From assembly GCF_002078875.1 (NCBI RefSeq), contig NC_034438.1, positions 64,377,276-64,441,275 on the forward strand: a stretch of 64,000 nt of DNA. The letters run 5' to 3'. Made by a program: the position numbers and the translations under genes. The first letter of the stretch is position 1, and each line of letters begins with the position of its first letter. Positions 1 to 11,840 of the stretch are shown piece after piece. Below the pieces are notes generated by a model. That model saw nothing but the letters and a program-made list of their open reading frames with translations. It was not told the DNA's origin and searched no databases. This DNA is from Numida meleagris (taxonomy: Eukaryota > Chordata > Aves > Galliformes > Numididae).

Positions 1-1610
1 GAAATCCATTAAAAATAATTTTCTCTATGATGAAAGCAGCAAATGATTTTTTTTGTAATCTGCTTATATAAAATACAAAAGGGTTGAGAAATACAATCTT
101 GGGTATTGCAGAACAGTAATGCTCAACAAATCACTCAAACATGTCCTGCAAAATGAACAGGAAAGAATCAAGCATCTGAACATTTATTTATTGTGAATTA
201 AAGAAGGATTACACTTAAATTAAATATGAAAGTTTTACTATCCTTAAAATTCCGCTTCAAAAACATTTTTCATATCCAAGGGATCAGAAAAGATTTTTCA
301 CTAAGCAAAAGCCAATGATAGCATTGTGCTGTAAGGACTGAAAATCGTGATATTCAGAAAACCTTCCCTCCACCTATTTTTAGAGTTTCCAATCGTAATT
401 TTTAACCTCACAAATACTATGGAAGCTTTTGTAGTTTGTTATTTCCTACCAGCACCATACCACCAGCACAAGTAAACATATGCTCTCCTCCACAAAGCTG
501 ATTACTAAATTCCAGGCAGTGACCGACCTGGGGGCACCATAAGGCTTTGTAGCTTTGTCGCTACAGTCCTTCTGGTGCTGAAAGCATTTGTTGTCTCCAG
601 CAATTTCAGAAAACAGATTTTCTGTTGTACAAAGCAGATCGCTCTTACATTTTCAACCTTTTTTTGGACTGCTCTGCCTTTCCTCATCATGTGCAGGGCA
701 GTAAAGTCAAGAAAGAAGAAATATATGGTATCCTGAAGAAAAGGAAGAGGAAAGTCATTCTCCTGTGGTTTCCCTTACCTTCATAACATCAGTTTAGCCT
801 GTGATAAAAACTACTTTGCGAGGTTTCTCTGGTCATCTATCAGGAAAAAAAAAAAAAGAAAAAAAATCCTTCTCTCAGCACTGCTGAGTTCAGTTCATGG
901 CAAATACAGATAATTTTTTTTTTTTTAAAATATGAAGCTCTGGTTACTCTGGAAAGTCCTCCCCCCACATTAATTTCCCTGAATTCTTCCTTTTGTACTG
1001 GATGGGTCTAAATCTATCTGGAGTGTCCAGCTGTGGGAGATTTCCCCTGAGCTGGGAAGACATGAAAGCACTTCTAATGAGCTTAACTTAGAGAGAAGAA
1101 AATGGTCAGAAACTGGAGTCTGAGACATTCCATAATATTTCCTTCCACTGCTCAGAAACAGAATGCATCTAAAAGAAAATAAATTATATAAAGAACTGGA
1201 AAGGTAAATGAGGACATGCCACACAGTCATCTGGTTTCCTGAGGACCTTGTCTTTCCTCCACAATCAGTGCAATCAGTTGAATATGAAAAGACATATTAA
1301 GGGGCAGGGTGGTATAATCTCCCATAGCTTTGTCTGCATTAGGTACTATACTAACACTGTCCTGTGCTTCCCATGGGCTGCATTATAGGGCATCTTTTAC
1401 TGCTACAAGGCAACATTACAGGACAGTCTGTTGCATAATTACAGAGGCTAGTACTTGTCTTTATAAGTCTTTTTCTCAGGCTATCATTTTCATCATAGTC
1501 AGGAAAAAGAAGATGACGTATAATATTCCAAACTAATTCATTTCATGTTTTGTTTCTGTCAGTGTCCTTAATTCCAGTGTGCATGAATTAAAGCCTATGG
1601 GGAAAAAGAC
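1..1610. other. AT-rich unique DNA, no gene seen
   Basis: I see no recognisable exon or transposon. There is an A-rich tract at about 845-868 and a T-rich tract near 914-926. The few short open frames are of the size expected by chance and match nothing I know. Confidence 0.6.
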
Positions 1611-3275
1611 CTATTGCTTCAGTCTTTGCTTATAAGACTGGCCCTCAGGAAACCCAGACCCTGGAGATAAGAGAGAGAGTCTGAGGAAAGGAGGACTTTC
1701 CCTTGGGCAAGGAGGATCTGGTCAGAGAATGTTCAGGCAAACTCTTCACATATAAATCCATGGGACCCAATGGGATGCACCCGCAAGAGCTGAGGGAGCT
1801 GGCAGAAGTGATTGTTGAACCACTCTATCATCTTTGAAAGATAGTGGAGAATGGGAGAGGTGGCTTCGCACTGGAGGAAAGCCAATGTCAGTCCAGCCTT
1901 GAAAAAGGGCAGGAAGTAGGAGCTGGGAAATGCCAGGACAGTCAGCCTCACCTCCCTTCCTGGGAGGAACAATTTGTTCTGGATGCTGTCTCCAAGCAAG
2001 TGGAATAAAAGGTTATCAAGAGTAGTCAACATAGATTCCACAAGAGGAAACCACGCATGACCAGCCTGGTAGCCTTTGTGTATGTCATGACTGTCCAGGT
2101 AGATGAGGGGAAAGCTGTAGATGTTGTTTAGCTTGACTTCAGCAATGCTTTTGACAACATCCTCGTAGGTAAGCTTGGAAAGTGTGAGATAAGTGTGTGA
2201 ACAGTGAAGTGAATTGAGCACTAGCTGACTGGCAGAGCTCAGAGGGTTATGATCAACAGCACAGAGTCTAGTTAGAGGCTTGTAGCTAGCACTGGGGCCA
2301 CTCCCCAGGAGCCAGTATGTTGTCCAGCCTTGTTCATTGTCATCAGTGATTTGGATGAAGGGCTAGAGTGCATCTTCAGCAAGTTTGTTGATTTTATGAA
2401 GCTGGGAGCAGTGTCTGACACATCAGAAGGCTGTGCTGCCATTCAGTATGACCTGGACAGGCTGAAGAACTGGGCAGAGAGGATCCTGGTGAGGTTCAAC
2501 AAGGGCAAGTGTAGAGTCCTACACACAGGGAGGAGTAAAGGAGTAACAGCATGCATCAGTATAGGTTGGGTGCTGACCTGGAAAAGAGCTCTGCAGAGAA
2601 GGACTTGAGTGTCCTGATGGACGACAGATTGGCCATGAGCCAGCAGTGTGCCCTTGTGGCCAAGAAGGCCAACAGAATCTCAGATACCTCAGAAATCTCA
2701 CTGTAAAAAGAGTGTGGCCAGCAGAGAGAGGGAGATGATCCTCCCCCTCTACTCTGCCCTGGTAACGCTATGTCTGGAGTACTGTGTCCAGCCTGGACTC
2801 CCCCACTCAAGAAAGACAGGGATCTTCTAGAGAGAGTCCAGTGGAGGGCCACAGAGATGACTGGGGACCTAGAGCATCTCTCTTATAAGGAAAGGCTGAG
2901 ACGTGGGATTGTTTAGCCTGGAGAAGAGAAGGCTGAGGTGATCTTATCAACATTTTTAAATATCTGAAGGGTGAGTATCATGAGGATGGGGTCAGACTCT
3001 TTCCAGAGGTGCCCAGTGACAGGACAAAGAGCAGTGGACACAGGCTTGAACACAGGAATTTCCATCTGAACATGAGAAACAACTTCTTTACTGTGAGGAT
3101 AACAGAGCACTGGAAGAGGCTTCCAACAGGGAATATGGAGTTTCCTTCCCTGAAGATATTCAAGACCTGTCTGGACACTTTCCTGTGCAATCTACTTTAG
3201 CAGGGAGTTGGGCTGGATGATCTTCAGAGGTCCCTTCCTACTCCTACAATTCTATGATTCTATGATTCTGTGATT
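1611..3275 (+). mobile_element. CR1 LINE, 5'-truncated, ORF2 reverse transcriptase region through 3' tail
   Basis: This is a 1.66 kb sense CR1 copy. It starts in the linker between the endonuclease and reverse transcriptase of ORF2, passes through the polymerase domain and 3' end, and finishes in the ATTCTATG-type tail at about 3250-3275. The frame at 2330-2608 still reads as the polymerase, including ISDLDEG and the region ending KGKCRVLH. The catalytic FADD box is changed to FVDF (2384-2395), and stops and frameshifts are frequent, so the copy is dead. It is one of the two longest CR1 reverse-transcriptase copies in the window. The 5' truncation is usual for CR1, which primes at the 3' end. 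No neighbouring gene depends on it. Confidence 0.93.
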
Positions 3276-4914
3276 AACTACAGGAAGGAAAGGATATGGT
3301 AAGGACTATCATCCATTGGTTTTGAACCACCACTTTTGCAAAGGCTGCCAAGCTTGAAATAACACATTACCAAACGGAGGCGTCAATAATGCCACTATTA
3401 AGAAAGCAACACCAGTGTAACTGGATGCTCAGAACCTGACAACACGTTCCTCCTTGAGACTGACTGGAGTCCTATTTTTAGTAAGTATTTCAGACAGTAG
3501 AATTTATATCAAATTCATTTCCCATTATAATTTTCTTACACCTCACCATATCCAAACTACAGGATGCAATGGATCTGTAGTCAGCTTTTCAATAGAAGGC
3601 TTGTGCCTAGCTCTAAAATGCTATTGCTTCAAAGAAACACAGAAGAAATGCCACGTGAAAAGTTCAGACATTGAAGACTGAATGTTCATGAAGAACCAAT
3701 TCAAAAACATTTTTCTAACACTCCTAAATTATGTAAAAATATTATGTTGATAAGACTTCATATTATTGAAAAATCAGTGAAAAAAGGGAAATGAGTGCAC
3801 ACTACATTATTTGATGATACCTTAATCTATTATTCTATGATGCAAGCAAGTAATATCAAAACTCTGCTACTAAACATAAGAACTTTCTTCCCTTTGGCTG
3901 ATGTAAAATTATCTTTCGTGCTTGTAGACAACAAGGTTATAGATACTAAATGCACATTCAAAGTTTCTAAAGGCATAGAAGTAAAAATTAAAAAGTAAGA
4001 TTGGTGGGAAAGGGAATTTTTCCATATAAGCACAGCAGATTTTTGACGTCTATACTTTAATTGTCTTGATTAGATTTTCCATCTTTAAAAAAGAAACAAA
4101 AAATGCTGAAAAGTGCTTATTTGTATCACACTAGCATTAAGGAAAAATGATGCTATACTTGCAATGAAAGATATTAAATTAGTTAACAAAGGAACTTTGG
4201 TTAACAGCAAAATTTTAATCCATGCAGACTTTGAAACAAACTATAACTGAGAATGCTCAATTCTTGTGACAGATAACATTGCAAGTTGAACAACTGGACA
4301 CACTGATTATCAGAGCCTTTGATCAAGGTGTTTGCGTTCTTTCAGCGTTTGGAGGAGGACCTTCATTTCCACCTACACCAGTGACCTCAAATGAGCCAAA
4401 ATAAAATCCTCCTGGGATTTGGATTTCAAGTCAACCTTTACAACACACTTCCCTCAATAATTTAAATCTGTGTTGAAAAAGAAGTTCTGTAAAAAATTTA
4501 TTCAGATCCTCGTGGCACATGCAAATTTATGGTGCAATGTCTCCACTGCAGATGTTTCTGCTGTTACAGACCTGCTGAAGAAAGCAACATTTCTGAACTA
4601 ACGCATGGTTTCAAGCTGATTGTCAATCTCACTGAGTGGCAATTTCACTGAATAATGCAGCATGCTTCCCAACAGGAAATTACTTCATTTCTTCCATCTA
4701 ATACACACTACCTCGACGTTGATATCATGTGAAAATACTTATCTCTCCAGGCTTGGCGATTACCAAAATAGCACCTCAGATCTGGAAGCTATTTTTCAGT
4801 AGAATCATGCCCAAGTCTTGCTAAAAAATCTGCTGGGGAAAAAATGTCACAAAAGAGCATGGGAACTGTGCTTTTCTTTGTCATAGCATAGAAAAGCAAA
4901 GAAAGTATATAGAG
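3276..4914. other. AT-rich unique DNA, no gene seen
   Basis: I see only short unconvincing open frames and no transposon signature between the CR1 tail on the left and the microsatellite on the right. Confidence 0.55.
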
Positions 4915-4966
4915 AGGGGATGGATGGATGGATGGATGGATGGATGGATGGATGGATGGATGGACG

Positions 4967-5014
<48 letters not shown>
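4915..5014. repeat. Compound tetranucleotide microsatellite (GGAT)n then (GATA)n
   Basis: About 12 units of a GGAT repeat (4915-4966) pass directly into about 12 units of GATA (4967-5014), with a single GGAC unit at the switch. The right end is cut by a CR1 3' tail, and a GATA/GACA array resumes on the far side of that CR1 piece. Confidence 0.97.
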
Positions 5015-5016
<2 letters not shown>

Positions 5017-5109
5017 ATCACAGAATCACAGAATTGCTCAGGTTGGAAAAGACCTTCAAGATCATCAAGTCCAACCGCAACCTAACCATACTACTCTAAC
5101 TAACAACCC
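5015..5109 (-). mobile_element. CR1 LINE 3' end, short antisense copy
   Basis: This is about 95 bases of CR1 3' terminus read on the minus strand: the tail (AGAATCACAGAATCACAG on the plus strand), then the conserved block whose reverse complement contains GATGATCTTGAAGGTC. It closely resembles the end of the plus-strand copy at 46762-47240, so both probably belong to one subfamily. It sits between two GATA-type arrays. Confidence 0.93.
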
Positions 5110-5156
5110 AAATAGATAGACAGACAGATAGACAGATAGACAGATAGATAGATACA
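5110..5156. repeat. GATA/GACA microsatellite
   Basis: Interspersed GATA and GACA units continue the array on the 5' side of the CR1 fragment. This suggests the CR1 landed in an existing microsatellite. Confidence 0.9.
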
Positions 5157-5360
5157 GGTATACAGAATAGAGAGTATAGAAAACAATGTCATTATTATGG
5201 CTAAATAATAGCCATATGTGTAAATGTTAGATGTGATATATGTCACAAATATAATATATAATGCATATCTATGTATGTGACTTATATGTGCATAAATACA
5301 CATATTTCTATATGTATGTATGCATATTTCATGATGTATGTACATTTATGTATTTATACA
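5157..5360. repeat. Degenerate TATG/ATGT-rich low-complexity DNA
   Basis: This is imperfect alternation of TATG, ATAT and GTAT words, probably decayed microsatellite. The 81-residue minus-strand open frame over it is an artefact of the low complexity. Confidence 0.6.
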
Positions 5361-5401
5361 TAGAATCATAGAATCATAGAATTAGCTAGGTTGGAAAAAG
5401 G
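5361..5401 (-). mobile_element. CR1 LINE tail, minimal antisense copy
   Basis: Only about 40 bases of a CR1 3' terminus are present (two tail repeats, then TTAGCTAGGTTGGAAAAAG). A T-run and unique DNA follow. It is an extremely 5'-truncated insertion or the remnant of one. Confidence 0.8.
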
Positions 5402-5717
5402 TTTTTTTTTTACTAACTACCTAAAGTGTACAAAAAGTGCTAAAAGAAAATTACATTAGCACAATATTTAAGATGTTTCCTTTTATGACAAGCAGGCAGT
5501 TCCAAACCATTTGAAGTATAAGTGTTGCATTCTTGAGTGATTTCTCAAATAGCAAAAACTGCTGAGCCTCACAAAGCTGGCTAGGGCACACTGCAAAGGG
5601 AACATTTGATTCTTCCCATTTGCTAGGAGGCAATTACCACTATTTTTTTCTTTACAAACTAAGCCCATAGAATGTCAGCACGAGGGATCTACACAGCAGT
5701 GCCAATGCTTCCATTTT
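5402..5717. other. Unique DNA, no gene seen
   Basis: A T-run at 5402-5411 is followed by AT-rich sequence with no recognised element. Confidence 0.5.
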
Positions 5718-5944
5718 GGGATATCTGGAAAAATTCCATCTCAGAAAGAGTGGTGAGGCATTGGAACAGGCTGCCCAGGAAGGTGGTAGAGTCATCATCC
5801 CTGAACATGTTCAAGAAACACGTAGATGTGGCACTGAGAGACATGGTTAGTGGGCCTGGTGGGGTTAGGCTGAGGCTGCAGTTAATCTTAGTGGTCTTTT
5901 CCAAGCTTAATGATTCTATGATTCTGAGATTCTATGATTCTATG
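5718..5944 (+). mobile_element. CR1 LINE 3' end, sense copy
   Basis: This is about 225 bases of CR1 C-terminal ORF2 and 3' UTR. The block encoding HWNRLPRK is recognisable near 5760-5790, and the copy ends in three to four ATTCTATG-like tail repeats. It is 5'-truncated and non-coding. Confidence 0.92.
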
Positions 5945-6297
5945 CCAAGAGTGGACACAGTTGCTGAGTGGAGACACAAACAGGAGGCAGAGAATCTTCT
6001 CAATGAATATAGGCAGATGTCCTAGTATTTAAGCAGAGCAGAGACCACAGCAGCAAATTGTTTACAGATAACTGCCACTTGCAATGCAACTGGTGTTCTC
6101 TGCAGAAACAAAAAATGCGAACCATGCTGTATCTTGGGAATAGATCTATGGAAGATGGTACTGCAGAATTCTTTTTCTTCAGCTGCTTCAAAAGTCTAGC
6201 TCTCAGAAAAACATTCATGAAACAGTATTCCCAAAAATATGTTTGGAAAACTGAACTGCAAAAGGCTGTCATGGTGCAGACAGCGGCAGACTCCCTC
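5945..6297. other. Unique DNA between two CR1 copies
   Basis: No recognised element. The 114-residue plus-strand open frame starting at 6058 runs into antisense CR1 sequence and is not credible. Confidence 0.5.
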
Positions 6298-6978
6298 AAT
6301 CATAGAATCATAGAATCACCAAGGTTGGAAAAGACCTCCAAGAACTTGCAGTCCAACCGTCCACGTACTACCAATATTTCCCCACTAAACCATGCCCCTT
6401 AGTACCACATCTACATGTTTGTTAAACACCTCCAGGGACAGTGACTCAACCACTTACCTGAGCAGCCCATTCCTGTGCCTGACCACTCTTTTGGATAACA
6501 AGCTTATCCTAAAATCCAACCTGAACCTCCCCTGGTGTACCTTGAGACCATTCCCTCTAGTCCTATTACTGTTACCCGGGAGCAGAGGCCGACTCCTACC
6601 TCACCACAACCTCCTTTCAGAGAGTTGTAGAGAGCAATAAGGTCTCCCCGAGCCTCCTTTTCTCCAGACAAAACAATTCCAGCTCCCTCAGCCGCTCCCC
6701 ATCAGACTTGTGCTCCAGACCCCTCACCAGCTTCGGTGCCCTCCTCTGAACACGCTCCAGGGCCTCTGTGTCTTTCCTATAGTGAGGGGCCCAAAACTGA
6801 GCATAGTACTTGAGGTGTGGCCTGACCAATGCTGAGTACAAAGGCAGGATCACCTCCCTGCCTCTGCTGGCTACACTATTTCTGATACAAGGATACCATT
6901 GGACTTCTTGGCCTGGGCAAACAGCTGGCTCATGTTCAGCTGAGCATCAACCCACATTCCCCGGTCCATTTCTTCCAC
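6298..6978 (-). mobile_element. CR1 LINE, 680-bp antisense copy
   Basis: Read on the minus strand, this is the C-terminal part of CR1 ORF2 through the 3' tail, which lies at 6298-6315. The frame at 6617-6853 retains the typical [19 protein letters not shown] and [19 protein letters not shown] blocks. The 5' end lies in the stretch before the KKSNGI block at about 6978. It is truncated and broken. Confidence 0.94.
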
Positions 6979-7061
6979 AGTAAAAAAGCAATAAATAAGG
7001 AAAATAAAACGTTTCACTATTATTTTACATGAGCTTAATGTGTTGAATTGCATACAGATCT

Positions 7062-7226
7062 ACTGGTTGGCCTTGGCAAACCAGCACCCACCCAGCAGCT
7101 CACTAAGCATCCCTCCTCAGACGGATGGGGAGAAAATGGTGAGAAAGCTTGTGGGTCAAGCTCACTGCTCACCAGTTACTGTCACAGGCAAAATAGATTC
7201 AACTTGGGGAAAATTAATTTAATTTA
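7062..7226 (-). mobile_element. Probable LTR fragment of an avian endogenous retrovirus
   Basis: The stretch contains words I associate with antisense copies of an avian ERV LTR: CACCCAGCAGCTCACTAAGC, GATGGGGAGAAAA, GTGGGTCAAG, CCAGTTACTGTCACAGGCAA and the AATTAATTTAATTTATTG end. It is short and diverged, and no terminal dinucleotides or target-site duplication can be assigned. A search against an avian LTR library would settle the family. Confidence 0.5.
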
Positions 7227-10200
7227 TTGTAATTAAAAATATGTTGACAGTATTTCCAGCATCTTTTTCATATTTTTGCTATGTTTTTTTATTAATAAAA
7301 TGACATGCTGAGTTAATCCAGTATCCAAGCAATATTTACCATACTGTTTGCCACTGTGGTCTACGTTCCTTACAATGTGTTCTTGACATTCAGTCCACTG
7401 TTTTGCACTGAACAAAGGTTTTCACCACCTGGTCTTGGGTGCTATCCATAACTTTCATTATATGATCATATTTTGTTCTCCTGTTCATCACTCAATGTCT
7501 CATTTTAATGCATATTATGTTTCAATAAATTTATCAGTGAGGAATTAAATCAGTGATGGAGCTATCCAGTGATTACACTATGAACTCTCTCTTGGCTTTG
7601 CCATGTCTTGGCCAATCCAAAGAATTTAAAGAAGTTGCCATCTTACTGATCGCTTCTGAGGGATGAAAAGCCAGACCTGACACAGGACTAAGCAGTAGAT
7701 GCTGTTGAGCTTTAACCAAGTTAAAAAGCAGTCATTTGTCTTGCTACTGTGATTTATGTCTTAGTTTGAATCTATAAAAGCATTTTACGTATCATCTATA
7801 ACTATACATCTTATTAAATAGCCTCTTGTGCCATATTTTGCCAGAAGCACTGAAAAAATTCCAAGTAATTCTGCCAACTTTTCTTCTCCTTACTGTTTTT
7901 GTTGTTGTTGTTTTCTGATTATTATAGTAATAAATTACAAGTGAATTACTGCTGAAGAACACCCAAATACATATGGCTTGAATGAAAATGTTGGAATGAG
8001 GTTAAGAGTCAGTAAATAATTTTACAAAAAAAAAAAAAAAAAAGAGATTCAGATTCAGGCAATACTGGGAATTTCCCGAATTCTATTTAAATTTATTTTA
8101 TAGTTTCAAGTGCTCTGGATTACCAGAATTCTGCATTTTAATATTTCAGATGTAGAATGCTTTGCATTGAGTTTTAGATGCACAGTGAGAGTTAAATACT
8201 ATTCATAAAAGCAAGAAGATACAGAACTGATCTGACCAACCAAACATTTAGTCAGCTGAATTTTATATAAAATGGAGCAAATCACTGAAAAATGGCCATG
8301 GAATTATTTTCAAGCTGGGTAATAAGCATGAGCTTAAATAAAAGAATAACATACTACGCGGCAGTTAAAACTTAGGCTTTACGATAGAATGCTTTGGAAG
8401 AAATCTCAGTTTCACTGATGAAAATTCATCTACACAAAAAGAGTCACTGAGTCCAAGTGGATGTCACAGAATTACAAGTGATATTCTTTTTCAAATGAAA
8501 GCTCTACATTTTCCTATTTTAAATAAAATATTGTGAAATTTTTAATATGACAGTTTGCAGTTACCTATATTGTTTTCATCATAAAATCTCCACACTGAAT
8601 TGAAAGCAGTACCATTCTTTTGAAATTAAATTAATACTTTGCTGAAACTATGTCAGGAAATTGATTTAATTTTCTTTTTCTTTCTCTTTCAGCACAGGCA
8701 AATAACTTAATAGAGTGGTATTTGTACTCCCACAAGAAGCCCATCTTGAAAATTGGTTTGCTTTCCTTAGGTGTTAGGTCTGAGTGAATCTCATAAATGA
8801 ATAAAAGTACTGAAAATGAAACAGGACTGAAGAGTGATATGGTATTATACAACACAATAGTAGTAGTAGCAGTAGTATGTAATTTCATGATTGCTCTAGC
8901 TTCCATTCTTGTGTTCATTGTCTTAGATTGGCATGAAAAAATGTCTGCTACTGATAAAAACACAGCTTAAATAATATAATTCTGTCTACAGAGTGAGCTG
9001 GAAGACGACAGTCAGGAGTAAGCGGACTCTGAATTGTTCTAGTCATATGCCTCATCTCAGAATATCTGTTGAATTAATTTAAAAGCATAGTTTTTACAGT
9101 GTTGGTGCTATGTTCATTTTACTGCCTAAAATATAGTTCCAATGTAACTTTTCAAGAAAAGTGCGGGTGATTTAGATGCTTGATCTCATTTCAAAAATTA
9201 CTGGACCCACTTTTATTCCACAAAATATTTTAATTGGATTTGGTGCCTTTAGCTATCTAACAGCCAAAGACACACGGATCTGTGCTTTAGACCTGTTGAA
9301 TACGAATGATTTTTAAGCGTAAAGTTAATCCTCACTTTTGAGAATTCTTCCCCAATATTTCAGTTTTTTAGGACCTTACATTTCATAGCATAAATGCAAA
9401 TAATTGCCTTAAAGAAATTTATTTCAAATAAATGTTATTAAAAAATTTTAACTTCTTATAACTGCAGTGTGTTCAATTATATATTGTATATTTCATAGTT
9501 GAATACATAGATGTTTTTAAGGCTTCAAGTCAGTTTTCAAAACACTTTAAAAGCTGTGTCTGGTTTAATACCAAATTCTTTTTTAAGTATCATAAATACA
9601 GAAGTCATACGTAGCAACAGTTTAAAAAAATGTTATGTAGGACCAAGATAACAGTGGTGAGAGCAATGGTATTTTGATGTCCAAGTATGCAGGTAGAGTA
9701 TTGAATAAATGAAAAGAATGTTGATGTCTAAAACATTCAGCCTTTGAATAATTTTTCAATCACTCTCCATTAACAGCATCCAGACAGAGTAAATTACATT
9801 AGCATTTTTATCAGAGGTACAAGGATGTATGTATTTATGGCCACACACACACAAAAAAACCCTTTTGCATAAGCGGTCTGAGAGTATTCAGAAAGAAGCT
9901 TCTCCTCCTGTTCATTTCAGCTCATAATCTCACACGTATTTAAGAGTTCTCTGTATGTTTTCTACGGTCAGTTCAAGTAACATTGAGAAGATTTTTTTTA
10001 ATGTTTTCTTTTGTATTCACAAAAGAAAGCATCCCTGTGTTGGACTTATAAAATTGCCCTGTTTAAAATGATAATTCATTTCAACACTGTCAATCTGAGG
10101 AAATACTTCCTGTTTTTCATTCATTATTTCCTGCCTCTCTCCTCAATTGCCTTTCTTTTCTTCCACCTCACCCTTCCTCCTCTACTTACACCAGCTGACT

Positions 10201-10252
10201 TGGCAAGCATTCATCAGATGCTATCTTTCACTTTTTCTTTCAAAATTTTACT
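7227..10252. other. AT-rich unique DNA, no gene seen
   Basis: This is three kilobases without a recognised transposon or exon. It includes a GTT run near 7897-7912, an 18-base A run at 8026-8043 and a short CA run near 9842-9853. The minus-strand 110-residue open frame at 8631-8963 looks like chance. Confidence 0.55.
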
Positions 10253-10655
10253 CATAGAGGTCATAGAATGGTTTAGGTTGCAGGGGACCGCAAAGCTCAC
10301 CCTGTGATGGGCAGGGCTGCCACCCAGCATATCAGATCTGAACAGAGCCTCATCCAACCTGGCCTAGAGCACCCACAGTTTCTCTGGGCAGCCTGTGCCA
10401 GGGCCTCACCACCCTCCAGGTGAAGAATTTCTACCTAACATCAAACCTAAATCTCCCCTTATAGTTTAAAGCCATTTCCCCTTATCCTATCACTACCAAA
10501 CAACGTAAAAAGCTGGTCCCTCTCCTGCTTGCAAGCTCCCTTTAAGTACTGGAAGGCCATAACGAGGTCTCCCTGGACACTCCTCCAAGCTGAACAAGCC
10601 CAGCTTCCTCAGCCTTTCTTCACAGGAGAGGTGCTCTAGTCCTCTGGTCATCTTC
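10253..10655 (-). mobile_element. CR1 LINE 3' end, 400-bp antisense copy
   Basis: The tail is reduced to one unit (CATAGAATGG) at 10262-10271. Diverged antisense 3' UTR and C-terminal ORF2 follow, and the reverse complement carries CACAGGCTGCCCAGAGAAAC. The copy is clearly more diverged than most in the window. Confidence 0.9.
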
Positions 10656-11640
10656 AAAATAAATTAACTATTAATTTGAGAAAATTCTTGAAGATTCTTC
10701 TAAATCTATTCTCAAAAACAGAAGAGAATGCCCTCTCTTTTGCTGGTCTGCTTTCTTCTTTCCTTCATATGTGCATGATAGTTTCTCTGTTCAATATTCA
10801 CCTCATTTCAGTTATTGTGGTGTAACTTAGTAACCAAAGGGCAAGAAAGCAAATGTAGCATCATGTGTTTGAAGCTTTACAAGTTCATTTGCCAGTGTTT
10901 TCACTATATATCATACATGAAACAATAATTGCTCTATGAATTAAGATGTAATGAGAATCCATTTCATCTGGGACCAGACTGCTTGCCTGGAAATTTCATT
11001 CCGGCTATCAATGCAAGAAAATCATAAATGGTACTAAAAACTGTATTTGTAATCATAGAGTGGTCCCACTGCTTTCCATGAGACTGCGTTCTACTGAGTG
11101 CACTGCACAGCACATCCAGGAATTATAGTACTTAGGTTTTCATTACTGTGAGTGCACTGGGTTTCTCTATGCCATCTGTATTTGTCACATACCCCAAGGA
11201 ACAAAGCTTGGTGGTTTAGAAATTACTTTTCTTCTTTATTTTTTTTAATTTCCTCCAAGTGGCAATTCAACACTGTCCTTGCAACTAACTGCACCTTCAC
11301 TAAAAGAGGTGAATTCTATGAATCTGCTTATGCCTTCCTTGTGCACAGAATCTATCCCCATTTCAGCCCAAGGGGAATCTGTACCTGTGAGTTAAGATCA
11401 TCCAGTCAAGTAATCCCTTCAACTATCAAGGTACAAAATGCTGGTGACATATGGTGTTGAGAAAAGGGATTCCTTAGCTGTTTTATTGCCATTCTTCTCT
11501 CAGTTGCATGATGTAGAACTATTTTGATCTAAATTTATCCTGGTTTGTAGTCTTTCAGCTAGAAACTTTCTCCTCTTGCGCCCCCACCCCTCCCCACACC
11601 GTAAAGGCAGTGGATCTTCCCCATGGGGCAGCCCCGGGAA
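10656..11640. other. Unique DNA, no gene seen
   Basis: The 102-residue plus-strand frame at 11152-11460 has no recognisable domain. A somewhat GC-richer patch starts near 11570. Confidence 0.5.
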
Positions 11641-11700
11641 TGCACTCGCTGCTCAGCAACAGCCAAACCATCAGTGCGCTCTTAACAGTGTCAACTGAAA
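11641..11700 (-). mobile_element. Possible short LTR-like fragment
   Basis: The words GCTCAGCAACAGCCAAACC and ATCAGTGCGCTCTTAACAGT resemble the antisense central part of the avian LTR family seen at 50984-51536. The match is short and diverged, and both ends are missing. Confidence 0.35.
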
Positions 11701-11840
11701 GCAGGGCACAGGGACGGCAGTGCTGACTCAAGTGATGGCACATAACTGTATGCATGTTGATACACTGGCTAAACACAGGGCTCTGAACAGTGAAGAATAC
11801 GCAGCCGTGCGTTCTGTTGTGATAAAGGAGTTTGAAAAAG

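Noticed and set aside
4915..5156. CRISPR-like or functional tandem array
   Set aside because: Units are four-base microsatellite repeats with no spacers.
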